Origin: Nitrosomonas sp. | GTDB lineage: Bacteria > Pseudomonadota > Gammaproteobacteria > Burkholderiales > Nitrosomonadaceae | Reading direction: 5' to 3' | Assembly (NCBI GenBank): GCA_021774075.1 | Contig: JAJFJK010000001.1 | Location: 1-56,134, forward strand | Length of the DNA: 56,134 nt | Shown here: positions 7,810-15,994 of the stretch, piece after piece | How positions within the stretch are numbered: position 1 is the first letter of the stretch | Layout: each line of letters opens with the position of its first letter | Program-made: the position numbers and the translations under genes | The notes under the pieces: generated by a model | Told to the model about the DNA's origin: nothing | Databases searched by the model: none | What the model saw: the letters and a program-made list of their open reading frames with translations, nothing else

Positions 7810-8973
7810 ATGTCTGAATTAAGTGCAAACTGGAATTATCCCAACAATATCCGCGTGGGTGCCGGATGCATCAACGAACTGGCCATGGCTTGCAAAAACT
7901 TGGGTATGCAAGCGCCATTATTAATCACCGACCCTGGACTGGCACAATTATCAATGGTTCAGCAAGCAGTTGACCGTTGCAATGCGGCAAACTTACGTTG
8001 CGGTCTATTCAGCAACATCCAAGGCAACCCAAATGGCCAAAACGTTAACGATGGTGTGGTTGCGTATAAGACTGGCGGTCACGATGGTGTTATTGCTTTC
8101 GGTGGCGGTTCGGCATTAGACGCGGCCAAGGCTGTGGCGCTAATGGTCGGTCAGGATCGCCCATTGTGGGATTTTGAGGATATTGGTGATAACTGGACGC
8201 GTGTGAATGCAGACGCAATGGCACCTATCGTTGCGGTTCCAACCACGGCAGGTACGGGTTCGGAAGTTGGCCGCGCATCGGTAATTACCGATACTGAACA
8301 TGAAGTGAAACGTATCATTTTTCATCCGAAGATATTGCCAAGTCAGGTCATTCTGGATCCTGAATTGACGTTGGGGTTGCCGGCAAACATTACTGCCGCG
8401 ACCGGTATGGATGCGCTGGCTCACAATCTGGAAGCGTTTTGTTCGCCTTTTTATCATCCGATGGCAGATGGTATTGCGATGGAAGGTATGCGACTGGTTA
8501 AAGACTATTTGCCCCGTGCGGTGGCGGATGGCAACGACATGGAGGCCCGCACTCAAATGCTGGTGGCATCCTCAATGGGCGCCACTGCTTTTCAGAAGGG
8601 ACTGGGCGGCATGCACGCTATTGCCCATTCACTGGGAGCGCTATATGGCGCTCATCATGGTTTACTGAATGCAATTCTTATGCCCTATATCGTTAAAGCG
8701 AACAAAGCGTCGATAGAAGGACGGATTGAGCGTTTGGGGCATTATCTGCAGCTTGATGATCCTGGTTTTACTGGTTTCATGAACTGGATATTAGCAATGC
8801 GGAATCAATTGGATATCCCTCATGAGTTATCGGCTATTGATATCGATGAGGCCCAAGCGGAGCGGATAGGAAAGATGTCAGCAAGTGACGCCGCCGCTAG
8901 TGGAAATCCAATTGCCTTCAGTGCTGAGCGTTATGCCGAAATTTTCACTGATGCTGTGAATGGATCACTTTAA
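7810..8973 (+). CDS. Iron-containing (group III) alcohol dehydrogenase
   Basis: 387 residues, Fe-ADH/GldA-like fold. It has the NAD(P)-binding GGGSALD (98-104), the PTTAGTGSE signature (144-152) and the metal ligands Asp201, His205 (GMDALAHNLEAF), His269 (GGMHAIAHSLG) and His283 (GAHHG). It starts 22 bases after the aldehyde dehydrogenase, preceded by AAGGGG. In this operon the expected role is oxidation of the alcohol group of a gamma-glutamylated amino alcohol to the aldehyde. The Puu pathway uses an oxidase or aminotransferase instead, so this gene is what changes the predicted substrate from a diamine to an amino alcohol. Aldehyde reduction is equally possible chemically. Confidence 0.88.
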   Translation: MSELSANWNYPNNIRVGAGCINELAMACKNLGMQAPLLITDPGLAQLSMVQQAVDRCNAANLRCGLFSNIQGNPNGQNVNDGVVAYKTGGHDGVIAFGGGSALDAAKAVALMVGQDRPLWDFEDIGDNWTRVNADAMAPIVAVPTTAGTGSEVGRASVITDTEHEVKRIIFHPKILPSQVILDPELTLGLPANITAATGMDALAHNLEAFCSPFYHPMADGIAMEGMRLVKDYLPRAVADGNDMEARTQMLVASSMGATAFQKGLGGMHAIAHSLGALYGAHHGLLNAILMPYIVKANKASIEGRIERLGHYLQLDDPGFTGFMNWILAMRNQLDIPHELSAIDIDEAQAERIGKMSASDAAASGNPIAFSAERYAEIFTDAVNGSL

Positions 8974-9031
8974 CAAGTTGTTACCAACACCATGATGAAA
9001 AGACAACGCACATTTAGTTGTGGTTTTTAAG

Positions 9032-9742
9032 ATGAAAATAGGAATATTGCAGTGTGATCATGTGCGTGAAGAACTTCAGCCGGCATTTGGAGATTATCCG
9101 GCAATGATTGCTTCGTTGTTTGCTAAAGTTACAGTGGATTGTCAATTCAAAAGTTTCCAGGTGCAATCGTTTGAATATCCCCAAACACTTGACGAATGTG
9201 ATGCTTATATCACCACCGGCAGCCGTCATGGTGTTAATGATGATCATGCCTGGATAACACGATTAGAAGAATTTATTCGTGAGTTAAACCAAGCCAAGAA
9301 AACGTTTGTCGGTATCTGCTTTGGACATCAATTGATGGTTAAAGCTTTAGGGGGCGCTGTTGATAAATCAGATAAAGGCTGGGGAATTGGTGTCACCAAT
9401 AATGAGGTTGTTTGTAGCAAGTCCTGGATGCAACCCCAGCAACATGGCCTGGATATAATTGCCAGTCATCAGGATCAGGTTATTCGCTTACCCAAAGAAA
9501 TGGAAGTGCTTGCGTGTAGCCATTTTTGCCCCTATTACATGCTGCAGTACGGCGATCATTTTATGAGTATTCAAGGGCATCCGGAATTCACCAAGGATTA
9601 CTCCGCCGCATTAATAAATGTGCGTCGAAAGCTTATTCCATCCAAGCGTGTCCGGGAAGGAGAGGCATCGTTGAAAGCCGATATCGATGATCGATTAATG
9701 GCGCAATGGATTGTTAATTTTTGTAGTGCAGGAAAAAGCTAG
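9032..9742 (+). CDS. Class I glutamine amidotransferase-like hydrolase
   Basis: 236 residues from the ATG at 9032, preferred over the GTG at 9020 because MKIGILQCD is the normal beta-strand start. It shows the triad of class I amidotransferases: the nucleophile elbow GICFGHQ (Cys96) and the QGHPEF motif near residue 190. It resembles free-standing GMP-synthase-like amidotransferases. Partner-less relatives such as PuuD hydrolyse gamma-glutamyl bonds, so here it may release the oxidised product and regenerate glutamate. Its stop codon TAG (9740-9742) is also the first three bases of a 266-bp palindromic repeat, suggesting insertion at the end of the operon. Confidence 0.8.
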   Translation: MKIGILQCDHVREELQPAFGDYPAMIASLFAKVTVDCQFKSFQVQSFEYPQTLDECDAYITTGSRHGVNDDHAWITRLEEFIRELNQAKKTFVGICFGHQLMVKALGGAVDKSDKGWGIGVTNNEVVCSKSWMQPQQHGLDIIASHQDQVIRLPKEMEVLACSHFCPYYMLQYGDHFMSIQGHPEFTKDYSAALINVRRKLIPSKRVREGEASLKADIDDRLMAQWIVNFCSAGKS

Positions 9743-10005
9743 TACTCTTTCAACTTGATATTTACGGGTACAGTTAGTTTTTCAGTGTTGCTGGCAAGAC
9801 GGGTCTTGCAGGCAATGGTCATTTCCTTGTCAAAAGACCTAACACCGCCAGTGGCACTGAAAAGCTAACCCGCAGGGTGGTCACAAGATGTCCCGTCACT
9901 GCGTTACAGCACTTGCCAAGGGAATACCATTGTCTGCGTGCTGCGCCTTGTGACAAAACATCTTGTGACCACTGTACCCGCAAATATCAAATTGAAAGAG
10001 TACTA
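9740..10005. repeat. 266-bp compound palindrome, copy 1
   Basis: The ends are inverted repeats of about 34 bases (from TAGTACTCTTTCAACTTGAT at 9740 to its near-exact complement ending at 10005). Inside lie two hairpins: 9774-9787 pairs with 9855-9868 (14 bp, one wobble), and 9877-9891 pairs with 9958-9972 (15 bp, perfect). The two hairpin cores are inverted, diverged copies of each other (AATGGTCATTTCCTTG against CAAGGGAATACCATT). The element spans the gap between the amidotransferase and the diguanylate cyclase. The outermost TA could be a target duplication. Confidence 0.9.
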
Positions 10006-10066
10006 GATATTGATGGTTTTCCAAAAGAATTAATTATTCTGTAAGCCTGGAGAAGTTGTCGTTGCG

Positions 10067-11155
10067 TTAAAAGAGCTCAATCGAGCCTATTTCAATTTTT
10101 TCTGTAAGATGACCACTTTCCACTAAAGCTTCATAAAAATGCAGCTGGTTTTTGCCTTGTTCTTTTGCATAATAAAGCGCCTTGTCGGCTCGCCCTACTA
10201 TATTTGATGGGATAGCAAACTCACTATTAATATTTGTTACACCGATACTAATAGTAACTTTACTAATCTGCGGAAATTTATAAGCTTCAATAGTACAACG
10301 AAAACGTTCCAGTAATTGCTCGGCATCTTCCTTATGCTGAGCACGTATAATCACTATAAATTCCTCGCCACCAAAACGAAATAACAAGTCACTACTGCGG
10401 AAACTTTTTTGCATGACATGCGCCAATAACAGCAATACCTCGTCACCGAAGACATGACCGAAATTGTCATTAATATGTTTAAAATTATCAATATCGATGA
10501 CGGCTAACCAAAACTTGTCTTCTGTCTCACCTTTAAATTCCTCTGCATCGAGTACTTCATTGGGCTGTAAATGCTCTAATTTTACTAATAAAGTTTGAAT
10601 CTTGTTTATATTGTCTTCAAGTGTTTTACGATTCAGTAAACCGGTTAATTTATCCTTCTGATTTCCTTCCAGCAAGCTATGAAAATTTTGTGAAATACTC
10701 AGCAAGCTGGTGATAACCAGTTCTTCTGTTTCTGTTAATTTTTCGGGAACTTCAAGCGATAAAAACCCCATAACACCTTTAGCACCGATAATCGGGTAGA
10801 CGACTAAATAAAGTGATTGATTAAATCTGGTATAAGGCTTATTTGTTGAGTTTATCCAATCCTGTGCTAATTTAATATGTGGTGGTATTTCAATTTCAGT
10901 GATATGAATTTCTTGAGATTCAGAAATTTTTTGTTTATGGGTGGTATGACTAGTGTCTATTGTATAGGTTATTAACCTACAGAGAGAACGGGATTGATTA
11001 AGTTTGTACATTGATAACTCTCTGATCTTTAACAATTCAGTGAGTGATTTCAGAAAGCTCAATTCAAATAAATCGATATCACGTATAGTGGTAAGTGATG
11101 CTAATTTATTTAAAACTGAGGGTGTTTTTGATTTTTTTTGTATGGCCATAGTCAT
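10067..11155 (-). CDS. Diguanylate cyclase with N-terminal GAF-like domain
   Basis: 362 residues. The C-terminal GGDEF domain (about 165-345) makes cyclic di-GMP from two GTP. The active-site motif is GGEEF (262-266), preceded by KLTGLLNR and DIDNFKHINDNFGH. An inhibitory-site RxxD (RSSD, 253-256) lies five residues upstream of GGEEF, so product inhibition is expected. Residues about 20-160 are not membrane-spanning and look like a GAF sensor (YPIIGAKGVMGFLSLEVP). No EAL domain is present. The gene stands alone. The ligand of the sensory part is unknown. Confidence 0.9.
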   Translation of the reverse strand: MTMAIQKKSKTPSVLNKLASLTTIRDIDLFELSFLKSLTELLKIRELSMYKLNQSRSLCRLITYTIDTSHTTHKQKISESQEIHITEIEIPPHIKLAQDWINSTNKPYTRFNQSLYLVVYPIIGAKGVMGFLSLEVPEKLTETEELVITSLLSISQNFHSLLEGNQKDKLTGLLNRKTLEDNINKIQTLLVKLEHLQPNEVLDAEEFKGETEDKFWLAVIDIDNFKHINDNFGHVFGDEVLLLLAHVMQKSFRSSDLLFRFGGEEFIVIIRAQHKEDAEQLLERFRCTIEAYKFPQISKVTISIGVTNINSEFAIPSNIVGRADKALYYAKEQGKNQLHFYEALVESGHLTEKIEIGSIELF

Positions 11156-11228
11156 TTGTATACAATTACATGAAAATCAATGACATTACAGAATAATAAA
11201 GCATAATAACCGTGACAATAGTAAGGAA

Positions 11229-11411
11229 TTATAACATGTATTCTGTCACTTTTAGGCGACTCTCAATCTTTGCGTGAGTGATCTGGTAACACTGTTTATG
11301 ACAAGCTATTTTTAATATATTCATTAACTCAATATTATCTGCATAATACGGCATAAATATCACTAATTCCAGTAAGCGTTTAGGCGGAATAATCAACCTC
11401 ATCTTTAGCAT
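11229..11411 (-). CDS. Possible 60-residue hypothetical protein
   Basis: An ATG-initiated frame of 60 codons in the 310-base gap between the diguanylate cyclase and pqiA. The product is basic with a hydrophobic middle (RLIIPPKRLLELVIFMPYY). There is no opposing gene that would make it a shadow. It has only a weak Shine-Dalgarno (CGG) and no recognised family. The rest of the gap shows nothing else that I recognise. Confidence 0.25.
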   Translation of the reverse strand: MLKMRLIIPPKRLLELVIFMPYYADNIELMNILKIACHKQCYQITHAKIESRLKVTEYML

Positions 11412-11465
11412 TTACCGTTTGTGCTGTAATGTTCTTAACTTTTTCAATTCTTCGACAATCCTGTT

Positions 11466-12692
11466 ATGGTTGATAGCAAACATATAGCATGTCACGAATG
11501 TGACCTGCTGGTTAAATTGACGCATCTCGTGGAAGGGTGTAAGGCCGTATGCCCCCGCTGCGGCTATACGCTTACAGCCAACCATCGTAATGCCAGAGAC
11601 CGGGTGATTGCGTTTTCACTCACGGCACTCGTTTTTCTTGGTTTATCCTTTGCGTTTCCCTTTTTAACCTTTAGCGCCCAGGGGCAGGACAGAACCGCAA
11701 CACTTATGCAAAGTATCACCGTTATGATTACGGAGAACTTCACCAGTTTGGCGGTTATAATTTTTATTACGATTATTGTTATTCCGGCACTCTATCTATT
11801 CTGTGCAATTTATGTGTATGTGTCGCTAAAATATTCACGACTATTACCAGGCACACAGGCGGTGATGAAATTAATTGGTCATCTCAAGCATTGGAGCATG
11901 GCCGACATTTTTCTAATTGGAATCCTTATCAGTTTTATCAAAATCATGTCTTTGGCAGACGTCAGTCTGGGGTTATCTTTTTGGGCATATGTATTTTTTA
12001 TCGTTAGTATGACAGCAGCGGTTTTACATATTGATAAACACCAAGTGTGGCAGTGGATCAAAGAAAAAGAAAACCTTCCTGTTGCGCCAGTGCCACTAAG
12101 CGGCATTCACCAAGGATGTCATGTATGTACTGATATTGCAGACGAGTCTAAAAGAATTTGTGAAACTTGCGGTGCTCATCTGCGATTGAGAATAAAAAGC
12201 AGTGTGCAGAAGACCTGGGCGCTGTTAATTACCGCTGTATTTCTGTATTTACCGGCCAATATGCTACCCATCATGCGCACCAACTTCTTTGGCGAGGAGA
12301 CGACCAATACGATACTGGGTGGTGTACTGGTATTATGGGAACATGGTTCCTACCCGATTGCCATGATCATTTTTATTGCCAGTGTCATGGTGCCCGTTGG
12401 TAAAATAATCACTTTAGGCTGGCTTTGTTATAGTGTTCAAATGCAAAGTCAAAAATCTTATCAGCAGAAAACACAACTCTTTCGTGTAACTGAACTGGTT
12501 GGTCGTTGGTCAATGGTTGACGTGTTTGTGGTGGCAATATTGGTTGCTTTAATAAAGCTTGGAAACATCATGAGTATTTACCCAGGTTGGGGAGCACTTG
12601 CATTTGCCGGCATGGTTATTGTTACAGTTATGGCTGCATTAAGTTTTGACCCACGTTTAATTTGGGATCCCATTAACAAAAAGAAAGATTGA
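11466..12692 (+). CDS. pqiA: Paraquat-inducible protein A-like membrane protein
   Basis: 408 residues, made of two related halves. Each begins with a rubredoxin-like zinc ribbon (CHECDLL...CPRCGYTL at the N-terminus; CHVC...CETCGAHL near residue 220) and continues into about four membrane helices. PqiA is the inner-membrane partner of the MCE protein PqiB in a lipid-trafficking system between the membranes. The stop overlaps the pqiB start (TGATG), and pqiC follows, so the three are one operon. Confidence 0.92.
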   Translation: MVDSKHIACHECDLLVKLTHLVEGCKAVCPRCGYTLTANHRNARDRVIAFSLTALVFLGLSFAFPFLTFSAQGQDRTATLMQSITVMITENFTSLAVIIFITIIVIPALYLFCAIYVYVSLKYSRLLPGTQAVMKLIGHLKHWSMADIFLIGILISFIKIMSLADVSLGLSFWAYVFFIVSMTAAVLHIDKHQVWQWIKEKENLPVAPVPLSGIHQGCHVCTDIADESKRICETCGAHLRLRIKSSVQKTWALLITAVFLYLPANMLPIMRTNFFGEETTNTILGGVLVLWEHGSYPIAMIIFIASVMVPVGKIITLGWLCYSVQMQSQKSYQQKTQLFRVTELVGRWSMVDVFVVAILVALIKLGNIMSIYPGWGALAFAGMVIVTVMAALSFDPRLIWDPINKKKD

Positions 12693-14338
12693 TGACTATT
12701 GCAGAAAAAATTCCCCAGGCGCAAGTTACACCACTAAAGTCGATTTCAATAATTTGGTTGATACCAATTATCGCTGTATTGATTGGCGCCTGGATGATTT
12801 ATTTCCATCTGAGTAGCTTGGGCCCTTTGGTAGTCATTAATTTTGAAACTGCTGAAGGCATCGAAGCTGGAAAAACAAAAATAAAAATCAAGAATGTGGA
12901 AGTCGGTCTGGTAGAAGGTGTTGAACTCAGTGATAACCTTGAAGGTGTTGCAGTGACTGCACGTATTCATAAACATGATGAGCATTTACTCAAGACAGAT
13001 ACGCAATTTTGGGTGGTGCGGCCAAGAATAGGAAAAGGGGGTATCTCCGGCTTAGGTACGCTTTTCTCCGGTGCTTATATTGAACTTTCACCCGGAAGGT
13101 TGGATGAAGAAAGCTACGAATTTATCGGATTGGATAGCGAACCTGTTACACCAGTAGGCACACCTGGTCTTCATATCACACTGGAAAGTAGCGGTTATCA
13201 AGCGTTGCAGATCGGTGATCCAGTATTATTCCATGGCCTTGATGTGGGCCGTATAGAACATGTTCACTTCAATACAGAGGAAAGAACGGTCTACTATAAT
13301 GCATTTATTCAGAGCCCTTACGACAGATTGATTACGACCAATACCAAATTTTGGGAAGTCAGTGGCATAGAAATTGACTCATCAGCAGATGGCATTCGTA
13401 TTCAATTAGGCTCATTGGAAACCATGGTTTCCGGTGGAGTCACCTTCGATGTGCCGAAGGATTTGCCGCGCGGAGAACTGGTTACTGAGCGTGAATTTTT
13501 TATTATTTATCCGAATAAGGATGCGATCAATGAAAGTCGTTACAAATATGCATTACATTATATTTTACTGTTTAAGGACTCTATTCGTGGGTTAAGACCA
13601 GGCGCGCCCGTGGAGTATCGGGGGATCAAGATTGGCACAGTCACTCGTACAGATGTTAACTATCCTGAGATCACCAATGTGCTTGATCATAACACCTTGA
13701 TTCCGATTATGATCACGGTTGAACCAGCGCGCATGGGATTTGAGGATAATGAAGGCGTTCTTCCTCAGGTTGAACAAAAGATTGCAAAATTACTGAAGGA
13801 AGGATTAAGGGGCAGTCTTGCGACAGGCAACTTGTTGACCGGAAGCAAATACATCGAATTGCAATACGATGAAGAGGGCATGATGAGTAATTTGGCGACT
13901 TTTAGTGGTTATCCGGTAATTCCAACACTCGAAAGTCAATTCGAGCAAATTGTCAGCAAAATGAGCAATCTGATGGATAAGCTTAATGGTTTGCCGCTGG
14001 TGTCAATTGTGAACAGCGCCGATACCGCATTGCAACAAGTCACATTCACGTTAACGGAATTTCAAAATACCACAGCTCAGCTGGAGATTTTGCTGAAGCA
14101 GTCAACCGAGCAAAATTTAGTTGGCAGTATCCAAAGCACCTTAGAAAACTTCAAACAACTTACGGCTGATTTTTCTGAAGGCTCGTTAACGTATGAAGAG
14201 TTGCAAAGCACCTTGCGTTTTATGAAGGCCACACTTGCCGAACTGGAACCGTTGCTTCTGCAACTCAATCAAAAACCCAACAGTCTGATTTTCAGCAATC
14301 AGAAGCGTCAGGATATAGAACCTAAGGGAGCGGAATAA
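12692..14338 (+). CDS. pqiB: MCE (MlaD) domain protein PqiB
   Basis: 548 residues. One N-terminal membrane helix (about 18-40, IIWLIPIIAVLIGAWMIYF) anchors a periplasmic part with three MCE/MlaD domains (about 45-140, 160-250 and 285-400), followed by an extended C-terminal helical region (about 420-530). PqiB forms hexameric tubes that bridge the periplasm for lipid transport. Length agrees with the family. The ATG at 12692 overlaps the pqiA stop by one base and is preferred over the TTG at 12689. The stop overlaps the pqiC start. Confidence 0.93.
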   Translation: MTIAEKIPQAQVTPLKSISIIWLIPIIAVLIGAWMIYFHLSSLGPLVVINFETAEGIEAGKTKIKIKNVEVGLVEGVELSDNLEGVAVTARIHKHDEHLLKTDTQFWVVRPRIGKGGISGLGTLFSGAYIELSPGRLDEESYEFIGLDSEPVTPVGTPGLHITLESSGYQALQIGDPVLFHGLDVGRIEHVHFNTEERTVYYNAFIQSPYDRLITTNTKFWEVSGIEIDSSADGIRIQLGSLETMVSGGVTFDVPKDLPRGELVTEREFFIIYPNKDAINESRYKYALHYILLFKDSIRGLRPGAPVEYRGIKIGTVTRTDVNYPEITNVLDHNTLIPIMITVEPARMGFEDNEGVLPQVEQKIAKLLKEGLRGSLATGNLLTGSKYIELQYDEEGMMSNLATFSGYPVIPTLESQFEQIVSKMSNLMDKLNGLPLVSIVNSADTALQQVTFTLTEFQNTTAQLEILLKQSTEQNLVGSIQSTLENFKQLTADFSEGSLTYEELQSTLRFMKATLAELEPLLLQLNQKPNSLIFSNQKRQDIEPKGAE

Positions 14339-14943
14339 TGCGTATCTTCAGAGGCCTGCTTTATGCTTTCATTATTCTGACAGTATTTGCTTGTGCTACG
14401 ACTGGCAAGCAGGTGAAATATTACAGCCTGAATCTGAACAAAGATTATCAATCACTGGTTGCTGCTAATCAAACTAATACAAAACTTCCCCGTGTAGTTG
14501 TCGGGCCGATACATTTGGCAAATTTTTTGCGTCAGGATAGATTGGTGATGCAGATTGGTGAGCATAAAATTATTTCAGCAAACCACCATCGTTGGGCGGA
14601 ACCACTGGAAGAAGCCATCAGCAAATTATTGACGCATGAATTGAATGCAAAAAGTGAGTATTATCAGTTCGGAAGAATGATTGGACAATGGAAGCAGAAT
14701 GCACCATTTAATCTTAGATTGGAATTTGAAAGATTTCATGCAACCGATGACGCACAAGTTGTTGTGAGTGGTCGTTATTGGTTCTATGAAAGTAATCAGG
14801 CGCTTGGTCTTAACCAGACCCAGACATTCGATATTTCAATGGGTTTAACGCATGATGGTTATCTGCATGCAGTAGAAAAACTTGAACAGGCAATCGGTCA
14901 GCTATCCAATCAAATTATAGATTCTCTCAATCTTATAGAATAG
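14338..14943 (+). CDS. pqiC: PqiC-like outer-membrane lipoprotein
   Basis: 201 residues. The signal sequence ends in a lipobox-like LTVFAC, giving a lipid-modified Cys19. It belongs to the PqiC/ABC-type auxiliary lipoprotein family (YYSLN near the mature start, and a central VVVGPIHLANFLRQDRLV stretch). It is expected to dock the PqiB tube to the outer membrane. The ATG overlaps the pqiB stop by one base. Two palindromic repeats begin seven bases after its stop. Confidence 0.85.
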   Translation: MRIFRGLLYAFIILTVFACATTGKQVKYYSLNLNKDYQSLVAANQTNTKLPRVVVGPIHLANFLRQDRLVMQIGEHKIISANHHRWAEPLEEAISKLLTHELNAKSEYYQFGRMIGQWKQNAPFNLRLEFERFHATDDAQVVVSGRYWFYESNQALGLNQTQTFDISMGLTHDGYLHAVEKLEQAIGQLSNQIIDSLNLIE

Positions 14944-14949
14944 CGCGAG

Positions 14950-15065
14950 GAGTCTGTCGGACTTAAGTAATCGTAGCGAGCAAAGTGGGAAAGAGGAATT
15001 AGATTGAATCAATCTAAGCCTCTTGTCCCATTAGCGCAGTAGATTATCTTAAGTCCGACAGACTC
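14950..15065. repeat. 116-bp near-perfect palindrome
   Basis: The ends GAGTCTGTCGGACTTAAG (14950-14967) and its exact complement (15048-15065) enclose further matching arms: TGGGAAAGAGG with CCTCTTGTCCCA, and TTAGATTGA with TCAATCTAA. Nearly the whole segment folds on itself. It is separated by one base from the 267-bp compound palindrome. It might act as a transcription barrier after pqiC. It is a MITE-like or REP-like element with no coding capacity. Confidence 0.88.
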
Positions 15066-15066
15066 A

Positions 15067-15333
15067 TAGTACTCCGACTACTTGATATTGACGGATTCAG
15101 AGTTGCCCAGATGATTCAAGACAAGGCGTGGTCTGAATCGAATGGTCTGCCATTTTCAAAGACCGCAACACCGTATTGGATCATCTGGGCAGCTCCCTTC
15201 GGGCGACCCGGGAAGCACTTGCCCGCGGTGTTACGCCTCTTGAAAAGGGCTAGCCATTCCCGGCGAGGCGTGCCTAGCAGTCAATCACTTCCCGGGTCGC
15301 TGAACCCGTCAATATAAAGTAGTCGGAGTACTA
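15067..15333. repeat. 267-bp compound palindrome, copy 2
   Basis: Same family and architecture as the element at 9740-10005. The ends are inverted repeats from TAGTACTCCGACTACTTGAT (15067) to the matching complement ending at 15333. Hairpin 1 has perfect 11-bp arms (15105-15115 with 15180-15190), and hairpin 2 has perfect 13-bp arms (15203-15215 with 15288-15300). Arm sequences differ from copy 1 while pairing is kept. The core AATGG...CAAAGACC...AACACCG is shared. An open 68-codon frame inside it is most likely not a gene. Confidence 0.9.
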
Positions 15334-15379
15334 GCATAATGTACTACAATTGCAAGATTCGTAAAATTTGAGTTTTGTT

Positions 15380-15994
15380 ATGTCCGTTCGTGTGAAAGTA
15401 TGCGGGATTACCCGTGTCGAAGATGCACTATCAGCAATAATATATGGTGCGGATGCCATTGGGTTTGTGTTTTGGCCCAAGAGTGCACGCTATGTCACAC
15501 CGGAACAAGCCCGGCAAATTGCAGCTAAAATTCCTGCTTTTATCAGTATCGTCGGTGTATATGTTGACCCGACCCCGGAATGGGTGCAACAGACTACCCA
15601 GGCCGCAAATTTAACCTTGTGTCAATTCCATGGTGATGAATCAGCAGCATTTTGTGAACAATTTGCATTGCCTTATATTAAGGCAATTCGAGTCAGAGAG
15701 GGCTTGGATTTGTTACAATACGCCCAACAGCATCAAAATGCTAAAGGATTATTGCTCGATACCTATGCGGCTAATATGCCGGGGGGGACGGGCCATGTGT
15801 TTGATTGGGATCTTATTCCGCAGAATTTGCCTTTGCCGTTGATCTTATCTGGCGGGTTAAATGCTGACAATGTCGCGCTGGCCATTAAACGAACTCAACC
15901 CTGGGCGGTTGATGTATCGAGTGGCGTGGAAGCTGCGAAGGGTATTAAAGATGAAAAGAAAATTATTGCTTTCATGCAAGGAGTTAAAGAATAG
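15380..15994 (+). CDS. trpF: Phosphoribosylanthranilate isomerase
   Basis: 204 residues from the ATG at 15380, preferred to the TTG at 15368. It is a TIM-barrel enzyme that isomerises N-(5'-phosphoribosyl)anthranilate in tryptophan synthesis. Typical motifs are VKVCGITR (catalytic Cys), [40 protein letters not shown] (catalytic Asp), PLILSGGL and VDVSSGVE. The stop overlaps the trpB GTG start by one base, and trpA follows. Confidence 0.96.
   Translation: MSVRVKVCGITRVEDALSAIIYGADAIGFVFWPKSARYVTPEQARQIAAKIPAFISIVGVYVDPTPEWVQQTTQAANLTLCQFHGDESAAFCEQFALPYIKAIRVREGLDLLQYAQQHQNAKGLLLDTYAANMPGGTGHVFDWDLIPQNLPLPLILSGGLNADNVALAIKRTQPWAVDVSSGVEAAKGIKDEKKIIAFMQGVKE

Noticed and set aside
9740-10005. 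The possibility that the repeat is a CRISPR array, or integron attC sites
   Set aside because: There is no regular direct repeat/spacer pattern, and no integrase gene or clear paired attC core boxes; only inverted symmetry is present.
11229-11411. The 60-codon frame as a recognised regulator
   Set aside because: It has no family motif and a poor ribosome site; it is listed only as a low-confidence hypothetical.
15111-15317. A 68-codon open frame within the compound palindrome
   Set aside because: It lies wholly inside the repeat, mostly in hairpin arms, has no Shine-Dalgarno and reads like a by-product of the palindromic composition.
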